Assembly (NCBI GenBank): GCA_036563645.1
Contig: DATCMA010000009.1
Location: 9,258-73,257 of the forward strand
From: DATCMA01 sp036563645
Lineage (GTDB): Bacteria; Actinomycetota; Actinomycetes; Mycobacteriales; Micromonosporaceae
Length of the DNA stretch: 64,000 nt
Direction: 5' to 3'
Positions 17,387 through 26,137 of the stretch are shown here, one piece after another. The translations under genes and the position numbers were made by a program. The notes beneath the pieces were generated by a model, which saw only the letters and a list, made by a program, of their open reading frames with translations, did no database searches and had not been told where the DNA came from. Each line of letters begins with the position of its first letter. Within the stretch, counting starts at the first letter, position 1.

Positions 17387-18379
17387 TCAGGCGGCGCGGC
17401 GCTGACGCAGCCACAGCAGCGGGCCGCTCGCCAGGTAGCCCACCACGACCAGCACGAAGGTCATGCGGATGTCGACCAGGGCGCCGACCATCGGCACCAG
17501 CCACAGCCACGGGGGAAGCTTGATCAGGCGGGCCAGCTTGGCGTACGGGAAGCTCGAGATCATGGCGAACGCCAGCAGCGCCACGATCCCGAGTTCCGCG
17601 ACACCGGGCAGCGGGAGCCCGATGAGTACCACCAACGCCAGCACCGCGGCGGCCATGGTGGTCGGCACGCCGGTGAAGAACCGGGCGTCCTTCGGCGAGA
17701 CATTGAACCGGGCCAAGCGGATCGCGGCGCCGCCCGCGACGAGCGTGCACGCCACCACCGCCGCCGGCGACGGGACCGTCCCGGCGAGTGAGGCGTAGAC
17801 CACAACCGGGGCGGCGAGGCCGAACGCGCACATGTCGGCGAGTGAATCCATCTGGGCGCCGAACGGGCTCGCGACGCCCAGCTTGCGGGCGAGCGGTCCA
17901 TCGATGCCGTCGCAGATCACACACGCGATCAAGCAGCCCGCCGCGAGCCGGACCTGGCCGTGCATCGCGAGGAAGATGGCGAGGAGACCGATGGACAGAC
18001 TCGCCAGTGTGCAGGCGTTGACGAGGAGAAACTTCGCCTGTCGGGCGATAGTCCGCTCGCCCGGCAACAGGGGAATCGACTTCACGGGATCGGTGTCGAC
18101 AGGGAACGACACAACCGCCGAGCTGACCGGTGGAACGGTGTCGGCGTCCTGATCAGTCTCGGGGTCTGTCCCGACCTCGACGGGTGACGCGGCGTGCTCA
18201 CCGCGGGCATGCCGAAGGACGAACGGGGACCCGAGGGATTCACGGTGACGACGCCCGACCCGGACCAGGAGCACCTGGCGGGCGAGCGTCCCGCTCCGAC
18301 GCAGTCGGCCTGTCCATCGGCGCCCCGCAGGACGCGGGTTGTCCGTCGTAGCACGCCGACGCCATGGGGCTTTCGGCAC
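17387..18379 (-). CDS. pssA: CDP-diacylglycerol--serine O-phosphatidyltransferase
   Basis: An integral-membrane enzyme that joins serine to CDP-diacylglycerol to give phosphatidylserine. The CDP-alcohol phosphotransferase signature DG-x2-AR-x8-G-x3-D-x3-D is present: DGIDGPLAR, then GAQMDSLAD. Several membrane helices follow. The conserved core begins around SIPLLPGERTIARQ. GTG 18379 is chosen because GGAGGG stands just upstream; this gives an arginine-rich N-terminal extension of about 95 residues. If that extension is spurious, the start would be GTG 18112 or GTG 18085, neither with a ribosome site. Pairs with the convergent psd. Confidence 0.85.
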   Translation of the reverse strand: MPKAPWRRRATTDNPRPAGRRWTGRLRRSGTLARQVLLVRVGRRHRESLGSPFVLRHARGEHAASPVEVGTDPETDQDADTVPPVSSAVVSFPVDTDPVKSIPLLPGERTIARQAKFLLVNACTLASLSIGLLAIFLAMHGQVRLAAGCLIACVICDGIDGPLARKLGVASPFGAQMDSLADMCAFGLAAPVVVYASLAGTVPSPAAVVACTLVAGGAAIRLARFNVSPKDARFFTGVPTTMAAAVLALVVLIGLPLPGVAELGIVALLAFAMISSFPYAKLARLIKLPPWLWLVPMVGALVDIRMTFVLVVVGYLASGPLLWLRQRRAA

Positions 18380-18591
18380 GTATCCCTCCAACTTCGGGAC
18401 GGCAGCTCCGCCACCGTGGCGTCCGCCCGATAGCGCGGCCTACACCATTGCACAGATCGAGCGGATTGGCGATAGCCGGGACGACATTTTGTTCAACCCC
18501 GGCCATTGGGCCGTCGATGGCAGGCGACGTCCGGGTTGAGCCCGTCCGGCCGACGATCGTACCCGATATCGCCGGTTTTTATTGAGAACAG

Positions 18592-19506
18592 TCAGCGCGG
18601 CAGGTACCGCAGCGCGGTCGCCGCGACGTCAGTCAGGCGAAGGTGAGCGAGCTCCGCCGGCGCGAACCACCGGGCCGACGCGGTCGAGCCCCCAGCGTCC
18701 TCGGTGACCCGCGGCTCAGTGGGGACGTCCACGAGCACCCGGTAGATCACACGAACGACGTGCCAATCGAGGGGGTATCCCTCGGGACCGATGGCCGCCG
18801 GATTGTGGTGGTGGTCGACGGCCAGCAGGTCGGTGATCCGGCCGACCTGGTCGGTTTCCTCGGCGAGCTCGCGTAGCAGCGCGGTCGCCGGCTGCTCGCC
18901 ATGGTCGGTGCCACCGCCCGGCAGGTGCCACCGCCCCGCCCCGGGGTAGCCGTCCGCGATCAGGGTCAGCAGCACCCGCCCCGCGGGGTCAGTCGCCAGC
19001 GCGTACGCACCAAAGCGCTGGCCTCGCGCGGGCCGACCCGCCCGCTCCTCGGTGGCGAGCGCGTCGACGGGCAGGGCGGGCTCCGGCACGGGCCCCGGCG
19101 GCAGACCGAGCATCTCGGCGGTGAACGGCGCCAAGGGCACCTCGGGCAGACGGTCGGGTGCGATCCACGCGACGCGATCGATCGGCTCAGCGGGCGCGGG
19201 CCGGACGGCGGGCGCGGGCGCGACGGTCACCGCGTAGACGATGCGGTCGGTGTGCGCGCGCCGCCCGTCGGGAGTGGTCAGCACATCGGCGAGGACCGCC
19301 CGTACGTCCGTCGGCGAGGCGCGCAGACCGGTCTGCGCGGCGATAGCGCGGACCACGGCGAGCGCCGGGTGTTCACCGTGGCGGATCTCCCCACCGGGCA
19401 GCCGCCACCGCCCGGGAAACTCCGCTCGACGGTCCCCCCGGACGAGCAACGTCCGGCCTTCGTCGTCGCGACACAGGCCGTGCGCCGCGATCCGCCGCCG
19501 TCGCAC
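18592..19506 (-). CDS. Double-Nudix-domain protein A
   Basis: A 304-residue protein made of two Nudix domains, each with a WRLPGG or WHLPGG strand before the box. The C-terminal box is close to consensus (GGTDHGEQPATALLRELAEET, in two halves GGTDHGEQP and RELAEET). The N-terminal box is broken at catalytic positions (RAIAAQTGL instead of REUxEExGU), so it probably does not hydrolyse. Nudix enzymes cut nucleoside diphosphates linked to other groups; the substrate cannot be told. It shares its architecture and much sequence (LATDPAGRVLLT) with the next gene, a tandem duplication. It lies 72 bases downstream of that gene on the same strand. Confidence 0.85.
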   Translation of the reverse strand: MRRRRIAAHGLCRDDEGRTLLVRGDRRAEFPGRWRLPGGEIRHGEHPALAVVRAIAAQTGLRASPTDVRAVLADVLTTPDGRRAHTDRIVYAVTVAPAPAVRPAPAEPIDRVAWIAPDRLPEVPLAPFTAEMLGLPPGPVPEPALPVDALATEERAGRPARGQRFGAYALATDPAGRVLLTLIADGYPGAGRWHLPGGGTDHGEQPATALLRELAEETDQVGRITDLLAVDHHHNPAAIGPEGYPLDWHVVRVIYRVLVDVPTEPRVTEDAGGSTASARWFAPAELAHLRLTDVAATALRYLPR

Positions 19507-19578
19507 CGGCTCACCCCCTCGGTCAGCGGCGTCCGGTGCGCCGCCCTCACCACCATCACCGATGGTGGCAGAGCGCGA

Positions 19579-20526
19579 TCAGCGGAGCCCGGCGAGACGC
19601 ATCGCTTCGGTGGTGACCTCCGTCATGTGTGTCGAGGGGATGGCGGCGAGTTCGTCGGGCTCGAACCACCGTGCCTCGCTCGTCGACCCACCCACGTCGG
19701 CGACCCGGGGCGGTACCGGATTGTCGACGATCACGCGGTAGAACGCCCGCACTCCGTGCCAGTCGATCGGGAACCCCTCCGGCCCCAGCGAGGCGGCGTC
19801 GCGGTGGCTCGCCACGCCGAGCAACTTCTCGAGCCGACCGTGTTGCCCGGTCTCCTCCCGCAGCTCCCGGATCAGCGCCGCGCCGGGCTGCTCGCCGTAG
19901 TCGGTGCCGCCTCCGGGCAGGTGCCAGCACCCCGCTCCGGGGTAGCCGGGGGCGATCCGGGTGAGCAGCACCCGCCCCGCGGGGTCGGTCGCCACCGCGT
20001 ACGCGGCGAAGCGCTGTGCCCGGTGCAGTCCGTCGGGACCGGGGACGATGTGGAACGACGGGAACGGTGGCGGCTCCTCGGGGCGAATGTCCACCGGGCT
20101 GGGCGGCAGCCCGAGCACGGTCGCGGTGAACGGCCGCAGCGGCAGGGTCTTCGCTTCGTCGAGGGTGTACCAACGGGCCAGGTCGGTGGAGTATCCGATC
20201 CGGTCGCACAGGGTGCCACCCCGCACCGCGACGTTGTAGATCAGCCGGTCGGTGTGGATCGTGATCCCGCGGTGCGGCAGCGCGCGCATGTCGGCCAAGA
20301 CATCGTGGAGGCCGATCACCGTCACCGACAGGCCGGTTTCCGCGGCGGTTTCCCGGACGACGGTGTGCGTGGGATCTTCCCCGTGGTCGACAGCGCCACC
20401 CGGGAGCGACCAGACGCCCGGCGTCCCCGACCAGGGAGACGCGCGGACCAAGAGCACGCGATTGTCAGCATCACGACAAACGGCGTATGCCGCGATCCTC
20501 CGTAGCGGCTCCAGCACGGTGGTCAC
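19579..20526 (-). CDS. Double-Nudix-domain protein B
   Basis: A 315-residue paralogue of the neighbouring double-Nudix protein. The N-terminal box reads GGAVDHGEDP then RETAAETGL, with one catalytic Glu replaced by Ala. The C-terminal box GGGTDYGEQP then RELREETGQ is intact. The second domain is followed by a beta-rich tail with WHGVRAFYRV and EARWFEPDEL, as in ADP-sugar or dNTP-type Nudix proteins. The substrate is unknown. It is likely co-transcribed with protein A, and both lie downstream of guaA on the same strand. Confidence 0.86.
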   Translation of the reverse strand: MTTVLEPLRRIAAYAVCRDADNRVLLVRASPWSGTPGVWSLPGGAVDHGEDPTHTVVRETAAETGLSVTVIGLHDVLADMRALPHRGITIHTDRLIYNVAVRGGTLCDRIGYSTDLARWYTLDEAKTLPLRPFTATVLGLPPSPVDIRPEEPPPFPSFHIVPGPDGLHRAQRFAAYAVATDPAGRVLLTRIAPGYPGAGCWHLPGGGTDYGEQPGAALIRELREETGQHGRLEKLLGVASHRDAASLGPEGFPIDWHGVRAFYRVIVDNPVPPRVADVGGSTSEARWFEPDELAAIPSTHMTEVTTEAMRLAGLR

Positions 20527-20605
20527 AGGGCGGAATTGTGCCCGGAGTGACGAACCGAATACGGAACACTGTCGGATTGGCGACAGTTGGCCGCGAAAGG
20601 TTGAC

Positions 20606-22159
20606 TCACTCCCACTCGATCGTTCCCGGGGGCTTGCTCGTGACGTCGAGCACCACCCGGTTGACTTCGGGCACCTCGTTGGTGATGCGAGTGGAGATCC
20701 GGGCGATGAGGTCGTACGGCAGACGCGACCAGTCAGCGGTCATCGCGTCCTCGCTGGAGACCGGCCGCAACACCACCGGATGCCCATACGTGCGCCCATC
20801 ACCCTGCACCCCGACGCTGCGCACGTCCGCCAGGAGCACCACCGGGAACTGCCACACGTCCCGATCGAGACCGGCCGCGGCGAGCTCCTCGCGGGCGATC
20901 AGATCGGCGGCACGCAAGATCCGCAGGCGCTCCCGGGTGACCTCGCCCACGATTCGGATGGCCAGCCCTGGCCCGGGGAACGGGTGCCGCCACACCATCG
21001 CCTCAGGAAGGCCGAGCGCCAGGCCAATCTGACGCACCTCGTCCTTGAAAAGCATGCGCAGCGGCTCGACCAGGGTGAATGTCAAATCCTCGGGCAGCCC
21101 GCCGACGTTGTGGTGGGACTTGATGTTCGCCGTGCCCGTGCCGCCGCCGGACTCGACCACGTCCGGGTAGAGCGTCCCTTGGACGAGGAACTCGACATCT
21201 CCCTCCGCCGCGATCTCCCGGGCCGCGGCTTCGAAGACCCGGATGAACTCCCGCCCGATGATCTTGCGCTTCTGCTCCGGGTCGGTGACCCCGGCGAGGG
21301 CGTCGAGGAAGCGGTCCTCGGCGTCGACCACCTTCAGGGTGATGCCGGTCGCCGCGACGTAGTCCTTCTCGACCTGCTCCGGCTCGCCCGCCCGCAGCAG
21401 GCCGTGGTTGACGAAGACACAGGTGAGCTGGTCACCCACCGCCCGGTGGACCAACGCGGCGGCGACGGCCGAGTCCACCCCACCGGAGAGCGCGCAGATC
21501 ACCTTCTTGTCGCCCACCTGCTCCCGGATACGGGCGACTTGCTCATCGATGATGTTCGCCGGTGTCCACGTGGGCTCGATCCCCGCGATGTCGTACAGGA
21601 AGCGCGTGAGCACCTCCTGACCGCAGGCGGTGTGCGCCACCTCGGGGTGGAACTGCACGCCGGCGCGACGGCCCGCGAGGTCCTCGAACACCGCCACCGG
21701 CGCCTCCGGCGACTCGGCGGTCACCGTGAAGCCGGCGGGCGGCTGGGTGACGGCGTCCTTGTGGCTCATCCACACCGGCAGCTCCGCCGGCAGCTCGCGC
21801 AGCAACACCCCGGACGTGGCGCGGACCCGCAACGGGGTGCGACCGAACTCCCCTCGGCCGCCGCGGGTGACCGTGCCCCCGAGTGCGTGCGCCATGAGCT
21901 GGAACCCGTAGCAGATTCCGAAGATCGGCACCCCCGAGGAGAAGATCGCGGGGTCGATCCGCGGGGAATCGGGCTCGTGCACACTGGCCGGCCCACCGGA
22001 GAGGATGATCGCGGCCGGGTTCCGGGCCAGCATCTCGGCGACCGGCATCGTGTGAGGCACGACCTCCGAGTAGACCCGGGCCTCCCGCACTCGTCGCGCG
22101 ATCAGCTGGGCGTACTGGGCTCCGAAGTCAACCACGAGGACCGGGCGCGGCGTGCTCAT
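20606..22159 (-). CDS. guaA: GMP synthase (glutamine-hydrolysing)
   Basis: A 517-residue enzyme that aminates XMP to GMP using glutamine and ATP. The N-terminal class I amidotransferase domain has the nucleophile in GICYGFQ (about Cys83) and the His-Glu of FHPEV. The PP-loop of the synthetase domain is SGGVDSAVAAAL, and the C-terminal dimerisation domain ends in KPPGTIEWE. Start ATG 22159 (MSTPRPVLVVDFG) fits the family; the longer open frame upstream is not used. It completes the guanine branch with guaB and guaB3 further along. Confidence 0.97.
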   Translation of the reverse strand: MSTPRPVLVVDFGAQYAQLIARRVREARVYSEVVPHTMPVAEMLARNPAAIILSGGPASVHEPDSPRIDPAIFSSGVPIFGICYGFQLMAHALGGTVTRGGRGEFGRTPLRVRATSGVLLRELPAELPVWMSHKDAVTQPPAGFTVTAESPEAPVAVFEDLAGRRAGVQFHPEVAHTACGQEVLTRFLYDIAGIEPTWTPANIIDEQVARIREQVGDKKVICALSGGVDSAVAAALVHRAVGDQLTCVFVNHGLLRAGEPEQVEKDYVAATGITLKVVDAEDRFLDALAGVTDPEQKRKIIGREFIRVFEAAAREIAAEGDVEFLVQGTLYPDVVESGGGTGTANIKSHHNVGGLPEDLTFTLVEPLRMLFKDEVRQIGLALGLPEAMVWRHPFPGPGLAIRIVGEVTRERLRILRAADLIAREELAAAGLDRDVWQFPVVLLADVRSVGVQGDGRTYGHPVVLRPVSSEDAMTADWSRLPYDLIARISTRITNEVPEVNRVVLDVTSKPPGTIEWE

Positions 22160-22347
22160 GGCGTCAGAGCCTACCGACCGCCGACATGCCGCCTCGGCGC
22201 GGATGCCCTCCTCGACACGCGGCCGCGCGGGGCACCGAAGAGACCACGCCACGCGCTGACATTCGTGACCATGTCCGTAACACTGCGCACGATGACAGAT
22301 ACGACGAGTAACCACCTGCCGGCCCCACACAGCGTCGAGGAGCGGAC

Positions 22348-23466
22348 ATGAGTCACGGGCACCCCCAATCGGTACGCCGGCGCGCCCTGCGCGGCGCGGT
22401 AGGCCTCCTGGTGGCGGCACTCCTGATCGGCGCGGGCGCGCTCGGCGCTCACCTGGTGCGCACCCGGTACGCCCTCCCCACCGCCGATCTCCTCGGCGAG
22501 AGCGCCTCCCCCTCACCCACGGCCACGCCACGCCCCACCGTCATGCCGGGCGCCAACATCACCGGCCCGCTGAACATCCTCCTCGTCGGGATCGACACCC
22601 GCGAAAGCGTCCCCGACTGGGAGCCCCACGCCGACGCGGTGCTCATCCTCCACGTCGACCAGCGCCTCGACCGGGGATACCTCGTCTCCCTCCCCCGCGA
22701 CCTGCTCGTGGACATCCCCGCGTTTCCCCCCGCCGGCTTCGACGGGGGGTGGAGCAAGCTCACCCACGCCATGAGCTACGGCAGCCACCGTCCCGACGGA
22801 GGCCGCCCCGACCCCGCGCAGGGCTTCCAACTCCTGGCCAAGACCGTCAGCGCCTACACCGGGATCCCTCGCTTCGACGCCGGCGCCGTGCTGAACTTCC
22901 GCGGCTTCCAAAACCTCGTCGACGCGATCGGCGGCGTCGACCTCTACATCGACCAACGGGTGCCCTCCCTGCACCGGCGGCCGGATGGCGGGATGCGCGC
23001 GCTCAGTGGCACCGGCTACACCGGGCCACAGATGGTGTACGAGCCGGGCTACCGGCACCTCAACGGGTGGCAGGCCTTGGACTACGCGCGGCAGCGGTAC
23101 ATCTCCGGCGGCGACTACGCCCGGCAACGCCACCACCAGCAGCTCATCAAGGCCATCCTCCGCAAGGTGACCGATCGTCAACTCGCCACCGATCCGGTCG
23201 CCATCGATCGCGTCCTCCAGGCCTTAGGAGAGACGCTGATTTTCGATGGACGAGGTCGCGAGCCGATCGACTTTGCGTTCGCGCTGCGCCGGCTGAGTCC
23301 GTCCGCGCTCACCCTCGTGGGGCTTCCCGGAAGCGCGGTCTACAGCGAAGGGAACTACGTCGGAGAGAACCTCGATCCGGTGGGGCGCGACTTCCTCACC
23401 GAGCTGCGCGCCGGGCGCGCCGCCGCCTTCCTCGAGGCCCACCCACAGCTCGTCATCACGGGCTAA
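22348..23466 (+). CDS. LytR-CpsA-Psr (LCP) family cell-wall ligase
   Basis: A 372-residue type II membrane protein. One N-terminal helix (about residues 13-35) is followed by a Pro/Ser/Thr-rich spacer and an extracellular LCP domain with LLVGIDTRE, DAVLILHVDQ and the conserved arginine motif SLPRDLLVDIP. It ends with the RQRYISGGDYARQRHQ-type region (LDYARQRY, DYARQR). LCP enzymes transfer wall polymers such as teichoic acid or arabinogalactan precursors from lipid carriers to peptidoglycan. Start ATG 22348 has GAGGAG upstream. It is divergent from guaA. Confidence 0.92.
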   Translation: MSHGHPQSVRRRALRGAVGLLVAALLIGAGALGAHLVRTRYALPTADLLGESASPSPTATPRPTVMPGANITGPLNILLVGIDTRESVPDWEPHADAVLILHVDQRLDRGYLVSLPRDLLVDIPAFPPAGFDGGWSKLTHAMSYGSHRPDGGRPDPAQGFQLLAKTVSAYTGIPRFDAGAVLNFRGFQNLVDAIGGVDLYIDQRVPSLHRRPDGGMRALSGTGYTGPQMVYEPGYRHLNGWQALDYARQRYISGGDYARQRHHQQLIKAILRKVTDRQLATDPVAIDRVLQALGETLIFDGRGREPIDFAFALRRLSPSALTLVGLPGSAVYSEGNYVGENLDPVGRDFLTELRAGRAAAFLEAHPQLVITG

Positions 23467-23512
23467 ATCCCACAAAGGGCGTCTCCTCGCGAAGGCGAGG
23501 CGCATCGGGCGG

Positions 23513-24937
23513 TCACGCCGGCGCCGGCGGCGCGGTCCGCCCGGCCAGCCAGGCCTCCACCACCCCCGTCACGTCCCGCCCGGAGATCCGCTGCGCGAGG
23601 GCGAGAAACTCGGCGGTCGTGGCGTTCCCATCCCGCTTGGTCTCCGCCCAGGCACGCAGGAGCTGGAAGAACGCGTCATCGCCGATCGTCGTGCGCACCG
23701 CGTGCACCGCCAGTGCACCGCGCTGGTAGACCGCGCGAGTGAAGAGGCGGTCGGGCCCCGGATCCCACGCCGGCTGTGACCAGTCCGTACGCGCGTACTC
23801 GGCGGCGACAATCTCCCGGACCGACCGGCCGCCGTCGTGCTCCTCCCACAGCCACTCGGCGTACGTCGCCAACCCCTCGTTGAGCCAGATGTCCCGCCAC
23901 CGGTGGACCGAGACGCTGTCACCGAACCACTGGTGGGCGAGCTCGTGCGCCACCACCCACGTGGCGGGCTCATCGGCGAAGAACACCGCGCTGTACACCG
24001 GCCGCGTCTGCGTCTCCAAGGCGTAGCGGATCCGCTCGTCGTCGATGACGATGCCGCCATACGCCTCGAAGGGGTACGGCCCGAAGTGCCGCTCGAGGAA
24101 GTCAGCGATCTCGCCGGTGCGGGCGAGCGCGGCGTCCGCCGGCCCGTGCGGCAGGGAGGATGCGACCGCGGTGACCATCGGCTTGCCGTTGTGGCTGTCC
24201 ATCCGCACCCGGTAGTCGCCGATGACCACGGTCGCCAGGTAGCTCGCCATCGGTGACCGCACCGACCAGCGCCAGGTGGTCCACCCGTCGGCGCGCCGGG
24301 TGCCCCGCGGCACGCCGTTGCTCAACGCCACGAGCCCATCCGGCACGCTGATCTCAATGTCGTACGTCGCCTTGTCGCTGGGGTGGTCGTTGACCGGAAA
24401 CCACGTGCTCGCCGACACGGGTTGGCCGAGGGCGATCGCCCCGTCGGTGGTGGTGAGGAAGCCGTTGGTCCCGAGCCGCGGATCCGTGATGGGCCGCGGC
24501 ACCCCACCGTACGCGATCTCCACAGTGAACTGATGGCCGACGGGCAGACCGCGGGTGGGCGTGATGATCAGCTCTCCCTGGTCCCGGCGATACCGGGCCG
24601 GTCGGCCGTCGACGGTCACCGCGGTGACGCGGAGGCCGATGAGGTCCAGATTGAAGCGGGACAGATTCTGCGTGGCGGTCGCGACCACGACCGCGGTGCC
24701 GCTGAGCCGACCCTCGGCCGGGTCGTAGCGGAGCCGCAGGGTGTAGCTTGCGACGTCGTAGCCGCCGTTGCCCAGGCCCGGGACGTAGGGGTCGCCGACG
24801 TCGGCGGCTCCCGGCCGGTAGCGCGCCGCGGACTGCTCACCGGGGTAACCGGCGAAGCCGAGCAGCGCCACGAGGACCGCGGCGAGCAGCTTGGCCCACC
24901 GCGCCGCGCGCACGCGAGTCGTGGAGCCGCCGCGCAC
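23513..24937 (-). CDS. Exported M1 family metallopeptidase (aminopeptidase N-like)
   Basis: A 474-residue gluzincin peptidase. The zinc site HELAHQW followed by NEG 18 residues later is complete. The N-terminal beta domain carries LSRFNLDLIGLRV and ALGQPVSASTWFPVNDHPSDKA (seen as TWFPVNDHP). A signal-like helix (AKLLAAVLVALLGFAGY) follows a short basic N-terminus, so it is secreted or membrane-anchored. GTG 24937 is chosen for its GGAG ribosome site. The frame is open for another 267 bases upstream, but that lies inside guaB3. It ends after the peptidase domain, shorter than large ERAP-type enzymes, as is usual for actinobacterial secreted M1 proteins. Confidence 0.92.
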   Translation of the reverse strand: MRGGSTTRVRAARWAKLLAAVLVALLGFAGYPGEQSAARYRPGAADVGDPYVPGLGNGGYDVASYTLRLRYDPAEGRLSGTAVVVATATQNLSRFNLDLIGLRVTAVTVDGRPARYRRDQGELIITPTRGLPVGHQFTVEIAYGGVPRPITDPRLGTNGFLTTTDGAIALGQPVSASTWFPVNDHPSDKATYDIEISVPDGLVALSNGVPRGTRRADGWTTWRWSVRSPMASYLATVVIGDYRVRMDSHNGKPMVTAVASSLPHGPADAALARTGEIADFLERHFGPYPFEAYGGIVIDDERIRYALETQTRPVYSAVFFADEPATWVVAHELAHQWFGDSVSVHRWRDIWLNEGLATYAEWLWEEHDGGRSVREIVAAEYARTDWSQPAWDPGPDRLFTRAVYQRGALAVHAVRTTIGDDAFFQLLRAWAETKRDGNATTAEFLALAQRISGRDVTGVVEAWLAGRTAPPAPA

Positions 24938-24962
24938 ACCCCTCTCCGTGTGGACGCCGGAC

Positions 24963-26078
24963 CTACCGGTCCAAGACCAACCCGACCCGCTGGAACTCCT
25001 TGAGGTCGCGGTACCCGCACTTGGCCATCGCCCGGCGCAGCCCGCCGAAGAGGTTGAGCCGGCCATCGGGCTCGTCCGCCGGCCCGTACAGCACCTTCTC
25101 CATCGGACCGAGCGGCTCCTCCGGCGGCCCGTACGCGCCCCGCGGCAGCTTCGGGTGGCTCGCGGCCGAGTGCCACCACGCCCCCGCCGCGGGCGCCTCG
25201 TCACACAGCGCCAGCGGCCGGCCCAGCATCACCGCGTCCGCCCCGCACCCGAGCGCCTTGGCGATGTCCCCCGAGGTCCGCAGGTCACCGTCGGCGACCA
25301 GGTGGACGTAGCGACCACCGGTCTCGTCGAGGTAGTCGCGCCGGGCCGCCGCGGCGTCGGCGATCGCCGTCGCCATCGGCACCCGAATCCCGAGCACCCG
25401 GTCGGTCGTGGCCCACTCGTCGGCGCCGACCCCGATGATCACACCGGCCGCGCCGGTGCGCATGAGGTGCAAGGCCGTCTTGTAGTCGGTGCAGCCGCCC
25501 ACCAGCACGGGCACATCGAGGTCGGCGATGAACTCCTTGAGGTTGAGCGGTCGGTCGGTGGTCGACACGTGCTCGGCGGAGACCAGGGTGCCTTGGATGA
25601 CCAAGATGTCCACCCCGGCATCGAGGATCACCGGGGCCAAGGCGAGCGTGTGCTGGGGGGAGACCCGCACCGCCACGGTGACCCCCGCCTCGCGGATCTG
25701 CCGCACCCGCTCCGCGATCAGCTCCGGCCGGATCGGCTCGGCGTACACCTCTTGGAGCCGGCGGGTGGCGCCCTTGACGTCAAGCGTCGCCAATTCCTTG
25801 AGGAGCTTGGTGGGATCCTCGTACCGCGTCCACAGCCCTTCCACGTTGAGCACACCGAGCCCGCCGAGCTGCCCCAGCTTGATGACGGTCTCGGGGCTCA
25901 TCGTCGCGTCCGAGGGGTGCGCGACACACGGGATCCGGAACGGGTAGGCGTCGAGCTGCCACTCCGTCGAGACGTCGTCGACGTCGCGGGTCCGTCGACT
26001 CGGGACGATCGCGATGTCGTCGAGGTGGTAACCGCGTCGCGCGGTCTTCCCCAGCCCGATCTCCACCACATCACGCAT
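24963..26078 (-). CDS. guaB3: GuaB3 family IMP dehydrogenase-related protein
   Basis: A 371-residue TIM-barrel protein of the IMPDH/GMP reductase superfamily without CBS domains. The phosphate-binding part (GGRYVHLVADGDLRTSGD, GADAVMLGRPLA) is conserved, as is the C-terminal LNLFGGLRRAMAKCGY. The loop that holds the catalytic Cys in IMPDH is here GVGADEWATTDR, with no Cys. Standard IMPDH chemistry is therefore unlikely. In some lineages GuaB3 proteins act as GMP reductases. It is 60 bases downstream of guaB and probably co-transcribed. Confidence 0.93.
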   Translation of the reverse strand: MRDVVEIGLGKTARRGYHLDDIAIVPSRRTRDVDDVSTEWQLDAYPFRIPCVAHPSDATMSPETVIKLGQLGGLGVLNVEGLWTRYEDPTKLLKELATLDVKGATRRLQEVYAEPIRPELIAERVRQIREAGVTVAVRVSPQHTLALAPVILDAGVDILVIQGTLVSAEHVSTTDRPLNLKEFIADLDVPVLVGGCTDYKTALHLMRTGAAGVIIGVGADEWATTDRVLGIRVPMATAIADAAAARRDYLDETGGRYVHLVADGDLRTSGDIAKALGCGADAVMLGRPLALCDEAPAAGAWWHSAASHPKLPRGAYGPPEEPLGPMEKVLYGPADEPDGRLNLFGGLRRAMAKCGYRDLKEFQRVGLVLDR

Positions 26079-26137
26079 GATGAGAACTCCACAGCAGACA
26101 GGCCGCGCTCCGCGGCGGGTTCACCGGCACCCGGCGG

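Noticed and set aside
23480..23502. A CCTCGC/GCGAGG hairpin after the LCP gene as a terminator.
   Set aside because: Only six pairs and no T-tract; too weak to list as a feature.
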